The notes below the pieces were generated by a model. It was not told the DNA's origin and did no database searches. It saw only the letters and a list, made by a program, of their open reading frames with translations. Source: Gnetum montanum (taxonomy: Eukaryota; Streptophyta; Gnetopsida; Gnetales; Gnetaceae). Taken from it: DNA of 64,000 nt. Of this stretch, positions 45,022 through 56,397 are shown piece by piece; positions within the stretch are counted from its first letter, which is position 1; each line of letters opens with the position of its first letter. Both the position numbers and the translations under genes were made by a program. The stretch covers positions 1,256,924-1,320,923 of the forward strand of contig MNCI01008581.1 of assembly GCA_015680685.1 (NCBI GenBank), written 5' to 3'.

Positions 45022-46795
45022 ATGCCTCTCCTACAAGATTACGATAATGCCACACTTAGTGGGGAAGTTCATTGGAGAACCAACGAACTATATAATAATG
45101 AATATTAGAGTACGCAACCCGAGGTGGAGGTTTCTTATAAACATAAACGAAGGCAACGTCATCCCAATGCATGAAAGCATAACTTACCAGATGACGATGT
45201 ACCCCCACTGGCCACTACAAGCCTAATGCAAATACAAGAGGCTATTTGAATCTCCCGTAGGCATCGTAAAGAGAGCCGTCTACCCAGGCTCGATTTAAAC
45301 AACTTTTCCAATTTTTCAGGAGGCTACAACTTAGATCCGCATCAACATTTACAAGCCTTCTATGATGCTTGCGCATGGAACAACATTGATAACGGTTGGC
45401 AAAAACTCAAGCTCTTCCCTATGACACTCGTTGGCCAAGCAAAAGTATGGTATAGATCGTTAAAACCAAATTCAATACGACGTTGGCCAACAATGGTAGA
45501 AGCCTTTAATGAAAGATATCAGACCTATGCAAGAGTGTCAATNTCAAATTTGAGAGCTTATTAAGCAGGTAGCAAAAGAAGAAGGAGAAATGGCTAGATG
45601 GAAGAGTGTTGAAAAACATCAACGAGACCAAAATCTCAACTTAACAAAGGTCCATAATCACAAAAAGAAGAAATCAACCTACCGCAAGGGGAAAGAACCA
45701 TCTTTTCCGGTACAACAATCATTAGAGGAAGTCAAGGCAAAGATCCATAAGATGTTGGAATGGACGCATAAAAAGTGTGGAGAATATATCGATATCATTG
45801 GAGATAGAGTTTTGACAACCCAAGAAGTAGGACAAAGTATCATTAGACAATCGGAAAGAAGGGATAAGGAGAATAAGAGCTCAACTACCAATCATATGTA
45901 TGAATGCAACATTTGCTTGTACGATCACCCCAAGGGCCAGTGCCCAATCTTGTTACATTTATACGAGCATTGGAAAAATACATTACATCCAGAGTTCGTA
46001 TAGAGATACTGTGTTTGATCATAGTGGCAACAATCCCAGTCATGGGGGAGGCCACCCCTAAACTGGAGACACCCTTTGTATCCTCCGAATCCAAATTCTT
46101 ATCACGTTCAACATCATGTTTCTCCAACTGGGCCAGCATACTCTATCTCACCGCATTATCACTCTCCTCAATACTATTAGCCCATGTCCTCAACACACCC
46201 ACCACCTTGTGCACCTTACACTTCTCCTAATTTTCAACATTCTCATCCTTTCCCTCCTTCTACAGCACCACCAACTATTCCTAAAGTGTTTGCACCACAA
46301 CAACAACCCACGAACATTACTTGTGCTAATATTACTAACAGTAGTGAGAAACCTCCTCAACATTGAAGGTGTCCCTTCTTTAGAAATGATCCTAGGAAGG
46401 GACAACACAATTCCAAGGCCACTGCATCTTCCAACTCAGCACAAGTCCAACCCTGTGGTGCACCCTTACCTTCAAACCCAATGCCTCATGTTACTTCATC
46501 AGGGCCACCAATTAAGACTCCAACAACCATACGGTCCAATGAATACAACCATGGAGAGCGACATCCTTGCATACCATCTTATGGTCCCAGGTATCATAGT
46601 GGGTCAACCCATTATACGGGAACCACATCTTATAAATTTCCCTACTATGCTTACTGCAATCAAGTGTGTGAACCCCAATGGGGTAAGTATGGCCAAGTCC
46701 AGATATTTCCAACATGGAAGGATCCTCATCTTCCACTTATTAATCCTTGCCATCCTCAACCATTTAGTTATGGGGGATATCCTCCATTCTAGTAA
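45022..46795 (+). pseudogene. Inner gypsy gag with Pro/Tyr-rich C-terminus, decayed
   Basis: The ATG at 45022 opens MPLLQDYDNATLSGEVHWR. The gag core is RLDLNNFSNFSGGYNLDPHQ, KLKLFPMTLVGQAKVWYRSL and RRWPTMVEAFNERYQ. At the N (45543) the frame changes and the protein resumes as QVAKEEGEMARWKSVEKHQR. CNICLYDHPKGQC (about 45905) is a near zinc knuckle (C-x2-C-x3-H-x4-C). A tail rich in Pro, His and Tyr follows (PPPCAPYTSP, YGPRYHSGSTHYTG) to a stop near 46795. Stops at 46001 and elsewhere break it. No protease follows. Confidence 0.75.
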
Positions 46796-48175
46796 TAAGC
46801 AAGATTAATAATCACTTTTCATTTTCTTTAATTTTATAATTTTTGTTTTCCAATTTTTCATTTTTCAATTTCTTGCTTTATCATTTTGTCTTTTTATCTT
46901 TTTACATTTTTGTAAGTAATCTCATCTATGAATAAAACACTCATGTAGCTCGTTGGCTGAGGTGTGTTCCATGTTATCGAGTATTGAGTGATTAATTATT
47001 TGGATAGTGAGTCCACTACACCCACTCATCCACTCTACAAATAAGAGTTTCTATTCGAGGGTACAATGATATTCTTGATATTCTTAAAACTTAAAATTAA
47101 TTTTGTGTTCATTGTACCCAGAATGAAGAAGGATGGACCAAGAGGGAATGATTAGGGTGTGACATCAAGGGGACTTGTGGATTCTCTTTGGTGACATCTA
47201 TGAGAGTTATCATGCAACGTGGTTGTACTAAGATCCTTGTAGATCTAACAAAAAATGGGAGTAAGAGTAATCAAAAGGGCACTAAAAAATATAATGTTGT
47301 TCTAGGGGGTTCCACTGGAAAGACATGCACCCATGCTTGAAGGTTGGCAGCTTCTCTGGATTCAGTAGTAAAAAAAGAAGAAGAAAAAAAAAACTAAAAG
47401 AAAAGTACCACAAAACAAAAATCACTCCTCCATCGAATAAAACGCCAAGTGATCATACACCTTGTTGTTATGGTATTTTCATAGTTGCTCATCATGGGAT
47501 GAAACAATGCGATGTCACTGATTAGAGGAATGGAATTGGTCCTGATCTTGGAACGACGGGTTAATGACACCTTAATCATGCTTTACACGTAGGATTCATT
47601 GTGCCCTGGGTCAGTTACCTCATGTCCCAATCTCTACAATCCCTTTCTATAGTTCATCTCTTCTCACTGTTCATGTAATTGTAGCTCATGTCGTGTGTAA
47701 CGTAGAATTCTTACCTCATTCTAGTGATATTTACATGTGTGTGTTTGGTGGAATTAGTGCAGATTACATTTAACCCTTCTAGTGCCCATGGACACTTTAA
47801 GTGTGGTTACACAAGGGCATTATAGGTTGAAACCTACTTTGGGGAGGACCCACTTGTGTAATTTTTTGTAAGTATCGCTTATGACACAGCTCAAACCTAT
47901 CATCTCTTACCCTCATCTTATTTTTCATAACATTCTTTCCCTATTATTATTCCCCCTTTGAATTCCAACATTCCTATGTACCATTACATAGCCTTTTTCT
48001 CCCATCCAAGGTCCTTATTGATAAAATCCACACCATTGTAATTAATTGTGCCTTTTGAATTAATGGAATTACCCTAGCAACCCTTAACATGTGCCACATG
48101 TCCTTGCTTTCATATTTTATTTTTCAAAAAATCCTAAAAATTTGGTTTTTTCCCTTGAGCCTAAAACATCAATTA
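46796..48175 (+). other. Spacer between gag and accessory unit, inner gypsy
   Basis: A T-rich block (46810-46925), AATAAA at 46931, then patches homologous to the outer element's 60.3-61.6 kb spacer (GATAGTGAGTCCACTACACC, AGGGTGTGACATCAAGGGG, ACTGGAAAGACATGCACCCA, GGACCCACTTG). No conserved ORF; the small ORFs here are not supported. Confidence 0.7.
46931..46936 (+). terminator. Possible polyadenylation signal after gag (inner gypsy)
   Basis: AATAAA in ATGAATAAAACACTC, after a T-rich block, at the position matching 60487 in the outer element. Use is inferred. Confidence 0.35.
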
Positions 48176-48177
48176 GG

Positions 48178-48275
48178 TAGCGATATCGCGTACGCGATAT
48201 CACAGCTGATGCGATATCGCGTACACGATGTATCGTACATGATATCGTGTCCTATAAACCTATAAATAGGTGACC
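48178..48275 (+). promoter_or_regulatory. Internal U3-like promoter module, inner gypsy
   Basis: A perfect 20-base palindrome GATATCGCGTACGCGATATC (48182-48201) is followed by GCGATATCGCGTACACGATG and TGATATCGTGTCC (48240). The TATA boxes CCTATAAACC and TATAAATAGG come next (48261). The LTR U3 has TGATATCGCAGCCTATC then CTATAAATAAG. CpG is unusually well kept here. It lies about 480 bases before the accessory ATG. Promoter role inferred. Confidence 0.55.
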
Positions 48276-48745
48276 CCTTGCAAGACTTAGCATCATTTTT
48301 CACAATTCACGCAGGGGAGTTTTCGAATTTTTTCTCTACGACTTGCGATTGTGTGACCCTTGCTTTCATATCCATATCTCACTTGTTGGTACTCCAATTT
48401 TAATTCCATTTGAACCTACCTGAACTCGGAGTGTTCAACTTAGTCATGGGGGAGGGACACTTGCCAAATAGCGCCTAAATTTTTTGGAATTTATCATCAC
48501 CCAAAGAACATTATCTAGGGTAATTAGCTATAACATTTAGAATAATTGTGCCAAAAAATCATTCAATCCCTTTAGGTACACCAGGAAATTAAAATTGGAA
48601 ACCACCTAAATAAACGAACTCATTATTATAATATTTCAAGCAATATCACACGAAGATAAAACAAATTATTTAATTAAGGCAAGTAGTAAGGTATAAATTA
48701 ACTTAAAAAACAACCTTACTAAGGCTTGGCCCCGTGTGATTACAA

Positions 48746-51428
48746 ATGGCCCTGAAATGTGGAAAAAAGGAAGGTCCTGCTCAAGGTGGAAAAAAATGAC
48801 CTAGGAGAGGTGGAAGACAAGATCCTACTAGAAAACATGCAGAACAGGAGGAAAAATCATTTAGTATTCATCAAGAGGACCCTCATACGTACAGTCCGGG
48901 TAGGCAGAAGGAGGAGTTGCTGTAGCGCCTGAACAGGGACAACATCTCACGTTGCCCCAAGATTGTGTTCAGGCCATCCACGAAAAGTCCACATTTGCTG
49001 CCATGATTGTGGAATTAAAATTTGAATCTTTTGTAGAGTTCGCTCCTGAGGCTGTTAGGGATCATCTCAAAGGGTCTCCATTATGGCCTACCCTCTTTGA
49101 AAGCAGTGCTTGGTACCTAGGGGAGACGTACCAATTCTGGCACAATAGGTAGCAAGGCATCACCATGAATATTTGTGGTGTGTTAGTTGATTTCTCCATG
49201 TAGGCCATTTCAGAAGTATTAAACCTTTTGAATACAGGGCCCAAGGTTGCTCAGTTACCCACCCGTTCAGACCTTGATGTGTGACGGGATTGGTTGGAAA
49301 GGACGTATGGCAGAGATAAGACATTTGGTGAGTTGATGATGGAGGAGAGGATCTAATTCAAAATCGGAACTTATCACCTCTTCCCCATGAAGGGCTTAAA
49401 AAGAATATCAACTTATGTGGCTAGAGGATGTGCGGTGCTGATGGGGAAGGTTAATGCTAACCTGCCCCATCTATACTTAACGGAGATCTTGAGGCAGTTC
49501 GAGGAAACGAAGACAGGGAAGATGGCATTACCCTTTCCTTGTCTTATCAGAAAGCTTTACTGATGTGCTGGTATCAGGGGATACACCAATGATGTCCTCC
49601 AAAAAGCCCACAATGCTTCATATGTAGAACTATTAAAGCCACCAACTGCAAGGAAAATCACTGGTGAAATGCTTGGGCTAGAAGAAGAAGAAGAACAGAC
49701 GACTGGACCAACTGTAACTCAACTTGTAGGACCTAGCCAACCTCCAAGTATAAGACCCAGCCAACAATAGGAAGTAGGGCCTAGCACAGGCCAAGATCAA
49801 CTGCCATCGCTGCAAGACTATAGACCATCGATGAGCCATCTTAGGGCCATTGCTGAGATGGTCAGTTGGGGAAGCTGTGATGACGCAAATCTCTTCCACA
49901 TCATTGATGATTCCATACAGCCCATGGTTTTTTTGGATCACACAAGGGGTGAAGTTTCTATTCATACAGGAGGAGAGGAAAGTACTTAATCACAACAGAT
50001 CTTAGGAAACGTGACATCTTTCCAAGTGCAATTAGAAACTAGTAAAGGGGCCTTTGTGGTGGTCATGCAACACCAGAATGCTACGAGAGCTGTAGAAGTG
50101 GTTGTAGACCACATCAAAGAATTGTTCAATGTACCTGTTGTGCCACTAGAAAATCTCACAGGAGCACAGGATGCTCAAACTTTGGCCGGAACCTCAATGA
50201 CTCCTACGGAACATGAGGATGCGCTTGATTGATTGCTACAAATAGGAAAAGTAATGACGTCGCTATTTGACATCCCTTAGGATGTTACAGAAATTCAGTT
50301 AGACCTCATTTCCATGAAGGGGAAGCTAGTTTCAATAGAAGTGAGGGCCAAGCATGCTGAAGCAGAGGTGAAAAAATTATAAGAGTAGATCGTGGCCCTA
50401 CAAGCCGCACAACAAGATCCTTTGCAATTTGTTCCTGCAGACTAGCTAGATAGCTTTAGAACTCATGCAGAACCAAGCTATTAATGAAGAATAAAAAGGT
50501 GGCTAAAGAAAAGGAGAAGGCTATTTGGGATGCCTTTGCAGCATAGACGCAAACTCATGCGCATCTCAAAGAACTCAATGCCTTACAAGAAGAAAATAAG
50601 CAGCTTGTTGCTGACAACCTTCGGTTGACCACTGTGGAGAAGCAAAAGAATGTTCTTGAGGACCACTTCCATCAGTTGCAAGAATAATTCATCCAAGTCA
50701 ACCAAGACATGAGCCGTTTAGCTAAGGAGAATCGAATCCTCTCAATGGAGGAGGTACGTGCTATTCGCCAAAAGTCAGCTATTGAAATCAGTGCATGGAA
50801 AAATGAGGCTAAACGACATGAAAAGCTAAAGGAGCACTTCCAAGACTAGGTGGGGATGTACAAATAGATCCTTGAGAAGGAGATCCATATGGCTAAGGCC
50901 CACATCAATGATATCAGTGCTCAACACATTGATTGGTGGGCCATATTGGACACATATGCCTTTGCCCACCAAGCAGAAGTTAAGAACCGGGACCTGCAGA
51001 TTGAAGATCTGACAGAATACATGGAGTTGGCAAACTTGGGGTATGCCAACCTTGCCATTTTAACAGCAAGGTGCCTAAGGATAGAGCTCAAGCAGCAGGT
51101 AGCTACCACCTATGTCAAATACGAAGAAAAATTTGTAGAACGCAAGAAGTTATTGGAAAAATTAGAGATTGCAAATTCTATGCTTGAGGTACTGAAAGTG
51201 AGCTACCAAGGACAAAAAGGTGTTACAACAGATCTGGCTCGATGGCTTGTGGATTTCCAAGAATACAAAAATAAAGCTAGAGCCTATGAAGAGGAATGTC
51301 AGGTGTTTGCAGCTTGGTATGTCAAGGCTAATCAAATGTTTCTGCAACTACCCTGCCCATGGAAGGTGCCGACTCCATCAAACATCGAAACATTAGCATG
51401 GACAACACAGGACCCTCGAACTGAGTAG
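48746..51428 (+). pseudogene. Inner gypsy accessory ORF: N-terminal domain plus coiled coil
   Basis: ATG at 48746 (MALKCGKKEGPAQGG). An N-terminal domain follows: ELKFESFVEFAPEAVRDHLK, SPLWPTLFESSAWYLGETYQ, WLERTYGRDKTFGELM, KMALPFPCLIRKLY, GIRGYTNDVLQKAHN. This is the pattern of plant 'putative transposon protein' second ORFs (W..rYg...pLp.LI...y..aG+). Then come a linker (LQDYRPSMSHLRAIAEMVSW), HIKELFNVPVVPLENL, and a long charged coiled coil (LKELNALQEENKQLVADNLR; open stretch 50889-51428 with LEKLEIANSMLEVLKVSYQG). Several stops and frame changes. Role unknown. Confidence 0.6.
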
Positions 51429-51688
51429 GAGAAGCTCCAAGCCATAATCCAATGCCATCAAGTCTGAAAACCTGGAGCACAAGATAAAGGAAGAGCACCA
51501 ATGGAGGAGCCACTACCACTAGGAACTACATGAGTTCCACAAATTTTGTAGTTGTAGCACATTCTTTGTGTTGTGTCTCATTTTTGTTTTCATTCCACAC
51601 TGCAGCATAACCCCATTTTCACCATCCAATAATCCCATACCTATCCACTATGTAATCACTGTAACTCGAGGATGAGTTTTCATTCAGT

Positions 51689-51698
51689 CGTGGGGGTA
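51689..51698 (+). other. Polypurine-like tract, inner gypsy
   Basis: CGTGGGGGTA lies immediately before the TG of the 3' LTR. A like tract (TTGTGGGGGAGAT) is kept at 60246 after integrase in the outer element, and CATGGGGGAGG at about 48446. Confidence 0.65.
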
Positions 51699-52496
51699 TG
51701 ATGAGTCATCATTTGGGCGACTGTGATATCGCAGCCTATCTCCTCATCTATAAATAAGAGGTAGACAGATGAGTCAGTAATCAGAAGTAGGAAGTAAGTC
51801 AATTTTAGAATTAAGTTTGATTTTAGTTTTTGCTTTTCTTCTCAACCCTTTTCCTCTTAGTGTATGCCCACAGTGTGGTGATTGTAATTGTACGGCATCC
51901 TTTATTCGAGTGTGACGTACTTGGACACGCACATGACCAAAAATAAAGATTGAGATTACTTCATCATTACAGCATTCACTTAGTTTAATTAATTAATTAT
52001 TTAATTTTTGTTTAATGCTTTCTTAGTTAATATTTCTCACCCTTAAACTCATGTTAAATGTGGAATGAGTATGACTTGATTACGAGCATTTAAGTGTGAC
52101 TACTTGGTAACCTAGTAGCATACCTAGGATCTACGCTTGGTAATCCTAGTGGTAGTCATGCACGAAGTCCAAGATGTGTACGGATAATCAAGGAACAGAT
52201 GCTCATCACACTTAGGCTAGCTTAGATTTTCTCTCACCCTTCTCTCTTAGCTTAGTTAATATTATCTTCCATTGCCTTCAAGAGTAGCATTAGATTAGAA
52301 AACACATCATACACCTCACTCTAGACTAAACCATATGTGACAAAGCTAATACTAGTCTAGGTGGGAAGATAGCGAATTGCGACCTAAGGCTAACTATCTA
52401 GATGCCACAACTAGTCCGTCTACAGAGTTCGACTGGATCGCATGTGTAATGCTCGTATTCGTATGGTTGAGTGTAGGGGTACCTTGCCACTCATCA
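51699..52496 (+). repeat. 3' LTR of the inner gypsy element
   Basis: Same sequence as 44089-44876 with scattered, mainly C/T and G/A, differences and a small insertion near 52003. U3 keeps TGATATCGCAGCC and CTATAAATAAG. The end CACTCATCA is followed by the TSD ACTTG. Confidence 0.93.
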
Positions 52497-52871
52497 ACTT
52501 GGTAGCTTAGCAGTGTTGTATGCATTCCAGATGTGTATGGAAAGTGGGACTAGATACTTATGTTAGGATTAGTTAAAGATTAATTAATTAGTTAGTTAAA
52601 TTAAATTAGCTATTAAATCACTTCATTTATCTATTTTAAAGCCTTAGGAACATAAAACATAAAAGAATAAAAAATCATATACCTTGATTACACTTAATCA
52701 TACCTTTGCACATTACAAGTGTAATTGGGAAGACAATGAATGACCATTAGGGAAAGTTCACTTCCTAGAGGCTAGTGTATTGGAAGAAATAGAGTTCACG
52801 AGATTCGATCAGATTGTGTGTAAACGCTTAGTGATTCATATTTTTGAGCGTAGGGTACTCATTGCTCATCA
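52497..52871 (+). repeat. Outer gypsy 5' LTR, right half
   Basis: It resumes with the target duplication ACTTG and runs to CTCATTGCTCATCA at 52871, directly before the PBS. It has the same GTAGGGTACTC...CTCATCA ending as the inner element's LTR, so the two families are related. Confidence 0.8.
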
Positions 52872-52872
52872 T

Positions 52873-52890
52873 TGGCATTGTTGCTGGGGA
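52873..52890 (+). other. Primer binding site (tRNA-Asp type), outer gypsy
   Basis: TGGCATTGTTGCTGGGGA corresponds to the Athila PBS TGGCGCCGTTGCCGGGGA. Every difference is a C-to-T or G-to-A change at a CpG site, as expected from methylated-cytosine decay. Confidence 0.8.
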
Positions 52891-53024
52891 TCTTTTTATT
52901 TGAAATGTGTGCTATCTAGGTTTAGTAAACATCATTAACATCGTTGGACAAACCCTAAGGTCAAAATAATTCTCACAATAAATATAATCACATATGCACA
53001 CTGATATTGTATTTGTATTGCAAA

Positions 53025-54790
53025 ATGCATTCTTCTCATAGGCGCGATGATACTAAATCACAAATCCTTTAAGAATGTACGGTGGTGTATACTCATCCAA
53101 ATGAGTATGTGCTTGACTTCACCTTCATCTTGCATCAAGATCAACAATTGCAATGGCGAGATATGGAAGGCAACATTGTAATGCCTCTTGATCGATCTGT
53201 GCTTGGGATGTTGCTTCAAGCTTTTAGGAGGTTGGACATCTAAGATCTTCAAGAGGAGTACGTTGTGCATGATTATGACTATTGGGACTATCATCCCATT
53301 GAAACACAATGTAGAAGAGATAGACACTAGGAGAAGCACCATGAGATTATGAAGGGGATATGGTTTACCAATCCCTAGTTCCTACTTAACCAAAATTACA
53401 ATAAGGATTCTTCCCCTGTGGGTTCTCAACATGAAGATTCTCCACCCCTTGTTATCGATGGTGGGGGTGTAGCCGTTATTCTATAGTTCACTATCAACAA
53501 TCTAGGTTTAGATAAAAATGGAAGTCAAGGTAGGGGCTTGGACAAGTGTTAAGATGATAAGAATATTGATGAACATGGTTGTGACAATAATAGAGGAGTT
53601 GGCAGATACCATGATAGTGGCAGTTCTACTTCCTCTTCACTCTCTTCATCTACATATTTTTCTTTCTCTTCTAGTTCTGACAAACGTCGTAGAAAGAACA
53701 GTCGTGATGAAGGGGAACAATGGGACAATAATGATGATCATCAGGTCCACCATGAACAAAGGGGTAACAAAGGATATCATTGATTTCATCGAAATGATGA
53801 TGATTATGAGCCTTTTCTGGAAACTTGAAGCATGTTAAATATTGTAGAGATTGTAAAAATTCTAACCAGGCATGTGAAAGATAGTCGGATCAGACGACTT
53901 AATATGAACAATATTCCTAGATATGAGGGGGGGATATAACTCTAATCTGCAAACATATCTTCAAACTTTTCATGATGCTTAGCAGAAATTAAAGCTATTT
54001 CCTAGGACACTCATCAAGGAAGTAGAAAGCTGGTACTAATTCTTGGAGCTAAAATTCATTTGTAGGTGGAGTACAATGCTAGAGTTACTTAATGATAAGT
54101 ATTAGACATACTCCAAAGTATCTAATCTAAGAATGTAGATCCAAGGATGGAAGCAAAGAAACCATGAACCCTTGGATGCTACCAAGGGCAAATACTATTC
54201 TCTCATACACCAATGCCCTGGCCATGGTTATTCTCAACAAGAACAACTTTGCCATATCATAGATGGACTTAGATTGGAAATGAGAAGAACTCTTGGGGTA
54301 TATGCCTAAGGGAGACTATTAGAACTTAGAGCCCATCATACTCAAAGGCTAATTGAGCAGGTGGCAGAAGAATAAGGAGAGTTAACAAAATGAGAAAGTG
54401 CTCAAGAATATAATAGGGATCCTTCTATCAGAAAGAGTGAGGTCTGATTTTGTAACAGTGAGGAAGAGTCAGCACTTGATGAGGTGGTGAATAGAAAGAC
54501 TTTACTGACTCAAAAATCTATGTCTGAAATTTTGGCCAAGGTAGATAAAATATGGGATTTTTGGGATGAAAAATTCCAAACTATTCTGAAAATTTCTGAA
54601 GAATTAATAGAGCAAAGTAGTGATCATGATTGTAGGAGGCAGAACAAAGTTGAATGTGCCTACCAAAGGGGTAAGGAAAAGATAGCTATAATAGAGAGCA
54701 TTTTGGAAACTACATTAGATGATGATGGTGGATGTGATGTCTACCAATATGAACATCCTAAGGGATGTTGCCCCATCATGTCACACTTAT
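53025..54790 (+). pseudogene. Outer gypsy gag, decayed
   Basis: The first ATG after the leader is at 53025 (MHSSHRRDDTKSQ). In broken frames there follow a Ser-rich SSTSSSLSSST stretch, then NMNNIPRYEGG and LKLFPRTLIKEVESWY (retrotransposon_gag core, usual K..lfp.tL.g.A..Wy). GLRLEMRRTLG, RLIEQVAEE and a C-terminal CDVYQYEHPKGCCP lie at the place of the zinc knuckle. It aligns domain by domain with the inner element's gag. Many stops. Confidence 0.75.
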
Positions 54791-55535
54791 AGGAGTTTGG
54801 GGTGTATGCTCTAAATCCACGACTAGCAAAAAGACAAACACCCAAAAGATTGCCTTATCCTCAAGGTAATCCCAGATAGTTCCATTAGCAATAACAATAT
54901 TATCTAAGTGGAACTTCACTACAATCGTATGAGCAGTATCAATAGTGGCATCAACCACAGTCATGGAGAATGCCATCAATAAGTCAATAGTACCCTTATA
55001 GGTAGCTAGATCCATATGGGTATTACATTTAGCAACCCATGTCTCCACGTGACTCTTCTAGTTATGTTTCTCCTTTCCAACATCACTAATATCCTCTTGA
55101 ATACTATAGAGCTCATTCTCCACATTCCAAGAGAAATACCATACTTTACCTTATCCTCCTCCTATTCCTGCACCTATTCCTCCACCCTCAACATAGCTAC
55201 CATCTACTCCATCCATGTAGGATGAACTTCCAGCCCAACCATAATAATGCAACACTACCAAAGCCATCAATCTACAACTAGTTTATCAATCCAGTGGTTT
55301 GGAAACTCATGCTCATAAAAGATCATTCTTTTGAACCAATAGCCCTACTAAGCCCTCATAGACTCAGGTAGTTGTTCACCCTACTCCCACCTCATTCTTT
55401 GCAAACCATACCATCAAGGCCCCTTGAAACTAAATGTTGCCCAAAATCCATACTTTTATGTTAACTCATGCTGTATCTAATTGGATCTAGGTTGGAAACC
55501 TTTATAGGAAATTAGTTGATCCTAGAAGTCCTCTT

Positions 55536-55622
55536 ATCTATTTATAGATTACTGGGAATGAACCATCTATTTATAGATTGCTGGGAATGAACCATCTATT
55601 TACAGATTGCTAGGAATGAACC
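55536..55622. repeat. 29-bp tandem triplet at the protease start
   Basis: ATCTATTTAYAGATTRCTRGGAATGAACC is present three times, starting at 55536, 55565 and 55594. Because 29 is not a multiple of three, each extra unit shifts the reading frame. Only the last copy is in phase with the protease segment (NEPCKVLLDLGS). Confidence 0.9.
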
Positions 55623-55960
55623 ATGTAAAGTTCTTCTTGATTTAGGTTCTACTGTGAAATTGATTTCTCATGATATGTATATTGTCTAAAACCTGTCACC
55701 TCTCAAAAAGAGTAATATCAGATTGGAATTGGAAGACCAGTCCATCACTATTCCATTGGGATTGGTCGAATACATTATGACCACTATCTATGGGTGGTCT
55801 TATCTTGCTAATTTCCTAGTAATCAATGTTGAGAACTGTAAGGGGGACTTCTCAATCATTGTAGGAAGGACATGGCTAAGCATTGTTGATACAAGAATGG
55901 ACATAAGAGATCTTTCCTTGGAGATATCTAAGAAAAATACATTTGGAAAGATCTAGAAGA
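55600..55960 (+). pseudogene. Outer gypsy aspartic protease segment
   Basis: NEPCKVLLDLGSTVKLISHD contains the retropepsin-like DLGS (usual llDlGAsinlmp). RLELEDQSITIPLGLVEYIM and FSIIVGRTWLSIVDTRMDI (usual iLGRpfLatg.a.idv) complete the fold. It cleaves the Gag-Pol polyprotein in intact relatives. A stop follows MYIV. Confidence 0.8.
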
Positions 55961-56397
55961 GATAAGTTTCATGCATCATGTAGAATGATACAGGGTGCAA
56001 TTATGTGTAGAAACTTTAATCTGTGAAATGAGCATCTATTTCTGCATGTAGGTAGTGTGCACATGAAGTAAATATTCAAAGATGTCTATATGTAGTAGCC
56101 ACAAAACAAGAGGACATCCAATGGTTGATTGCTAATTTTGATAGTAGCACAATGTGCATGGAACCTATTGAGAGCTTGACATGCACTTATGTCATAGGCA
56201 TGGATGAACTAGAGCAAGTTCATCACCAACTCTCTAATAATGAGAAAGATGATACCAATTGAAGAGAGTTGAAGATCCTTGAGAATTTCAAACAAGAGCC
56301 CTTAGAGTTGAAAGCTCTATCCACGGACCTAGAATATGCATTCTTGAAGAATGGAAAGCTAGTCATACTTAATGCCAAACTTTCTACTATGTAGAAA

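Larger units (their letters stand above)
44089..52496 (+). mobile_element. Complete non-autonomous Athila-like gypsy element (inner)
   Basis: LTRs 44089-44876 and 51699-52496, both TGATGAGTCATC...CTCATCA, are nearly the same in sequence (differences mostly transitions). TSD ACTTG at 44084-44088 and 52497-52501. The PBS is tRNA-Asp type, and a polypurine-like CGTGGGGGTA precedes the 3' LTR. The interior has gag, a spacer, an internal U3-like module and an accessory ORF. Protease, RT, RNase H and integrase are entirely absent. It sits inside the 5' LTR of the outer element and is therefore younger. Confidence 0.93.

Noticed and set aside
46116-46808. 230-codon open frame in the inner gypsy element
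   Set aside because: It is out of phase with gag. The true gag frame on both sides (45590-46003, 46184-46366, 46481-46792) gives the Pro/Tyr-rich tail; this frame is its shadow.
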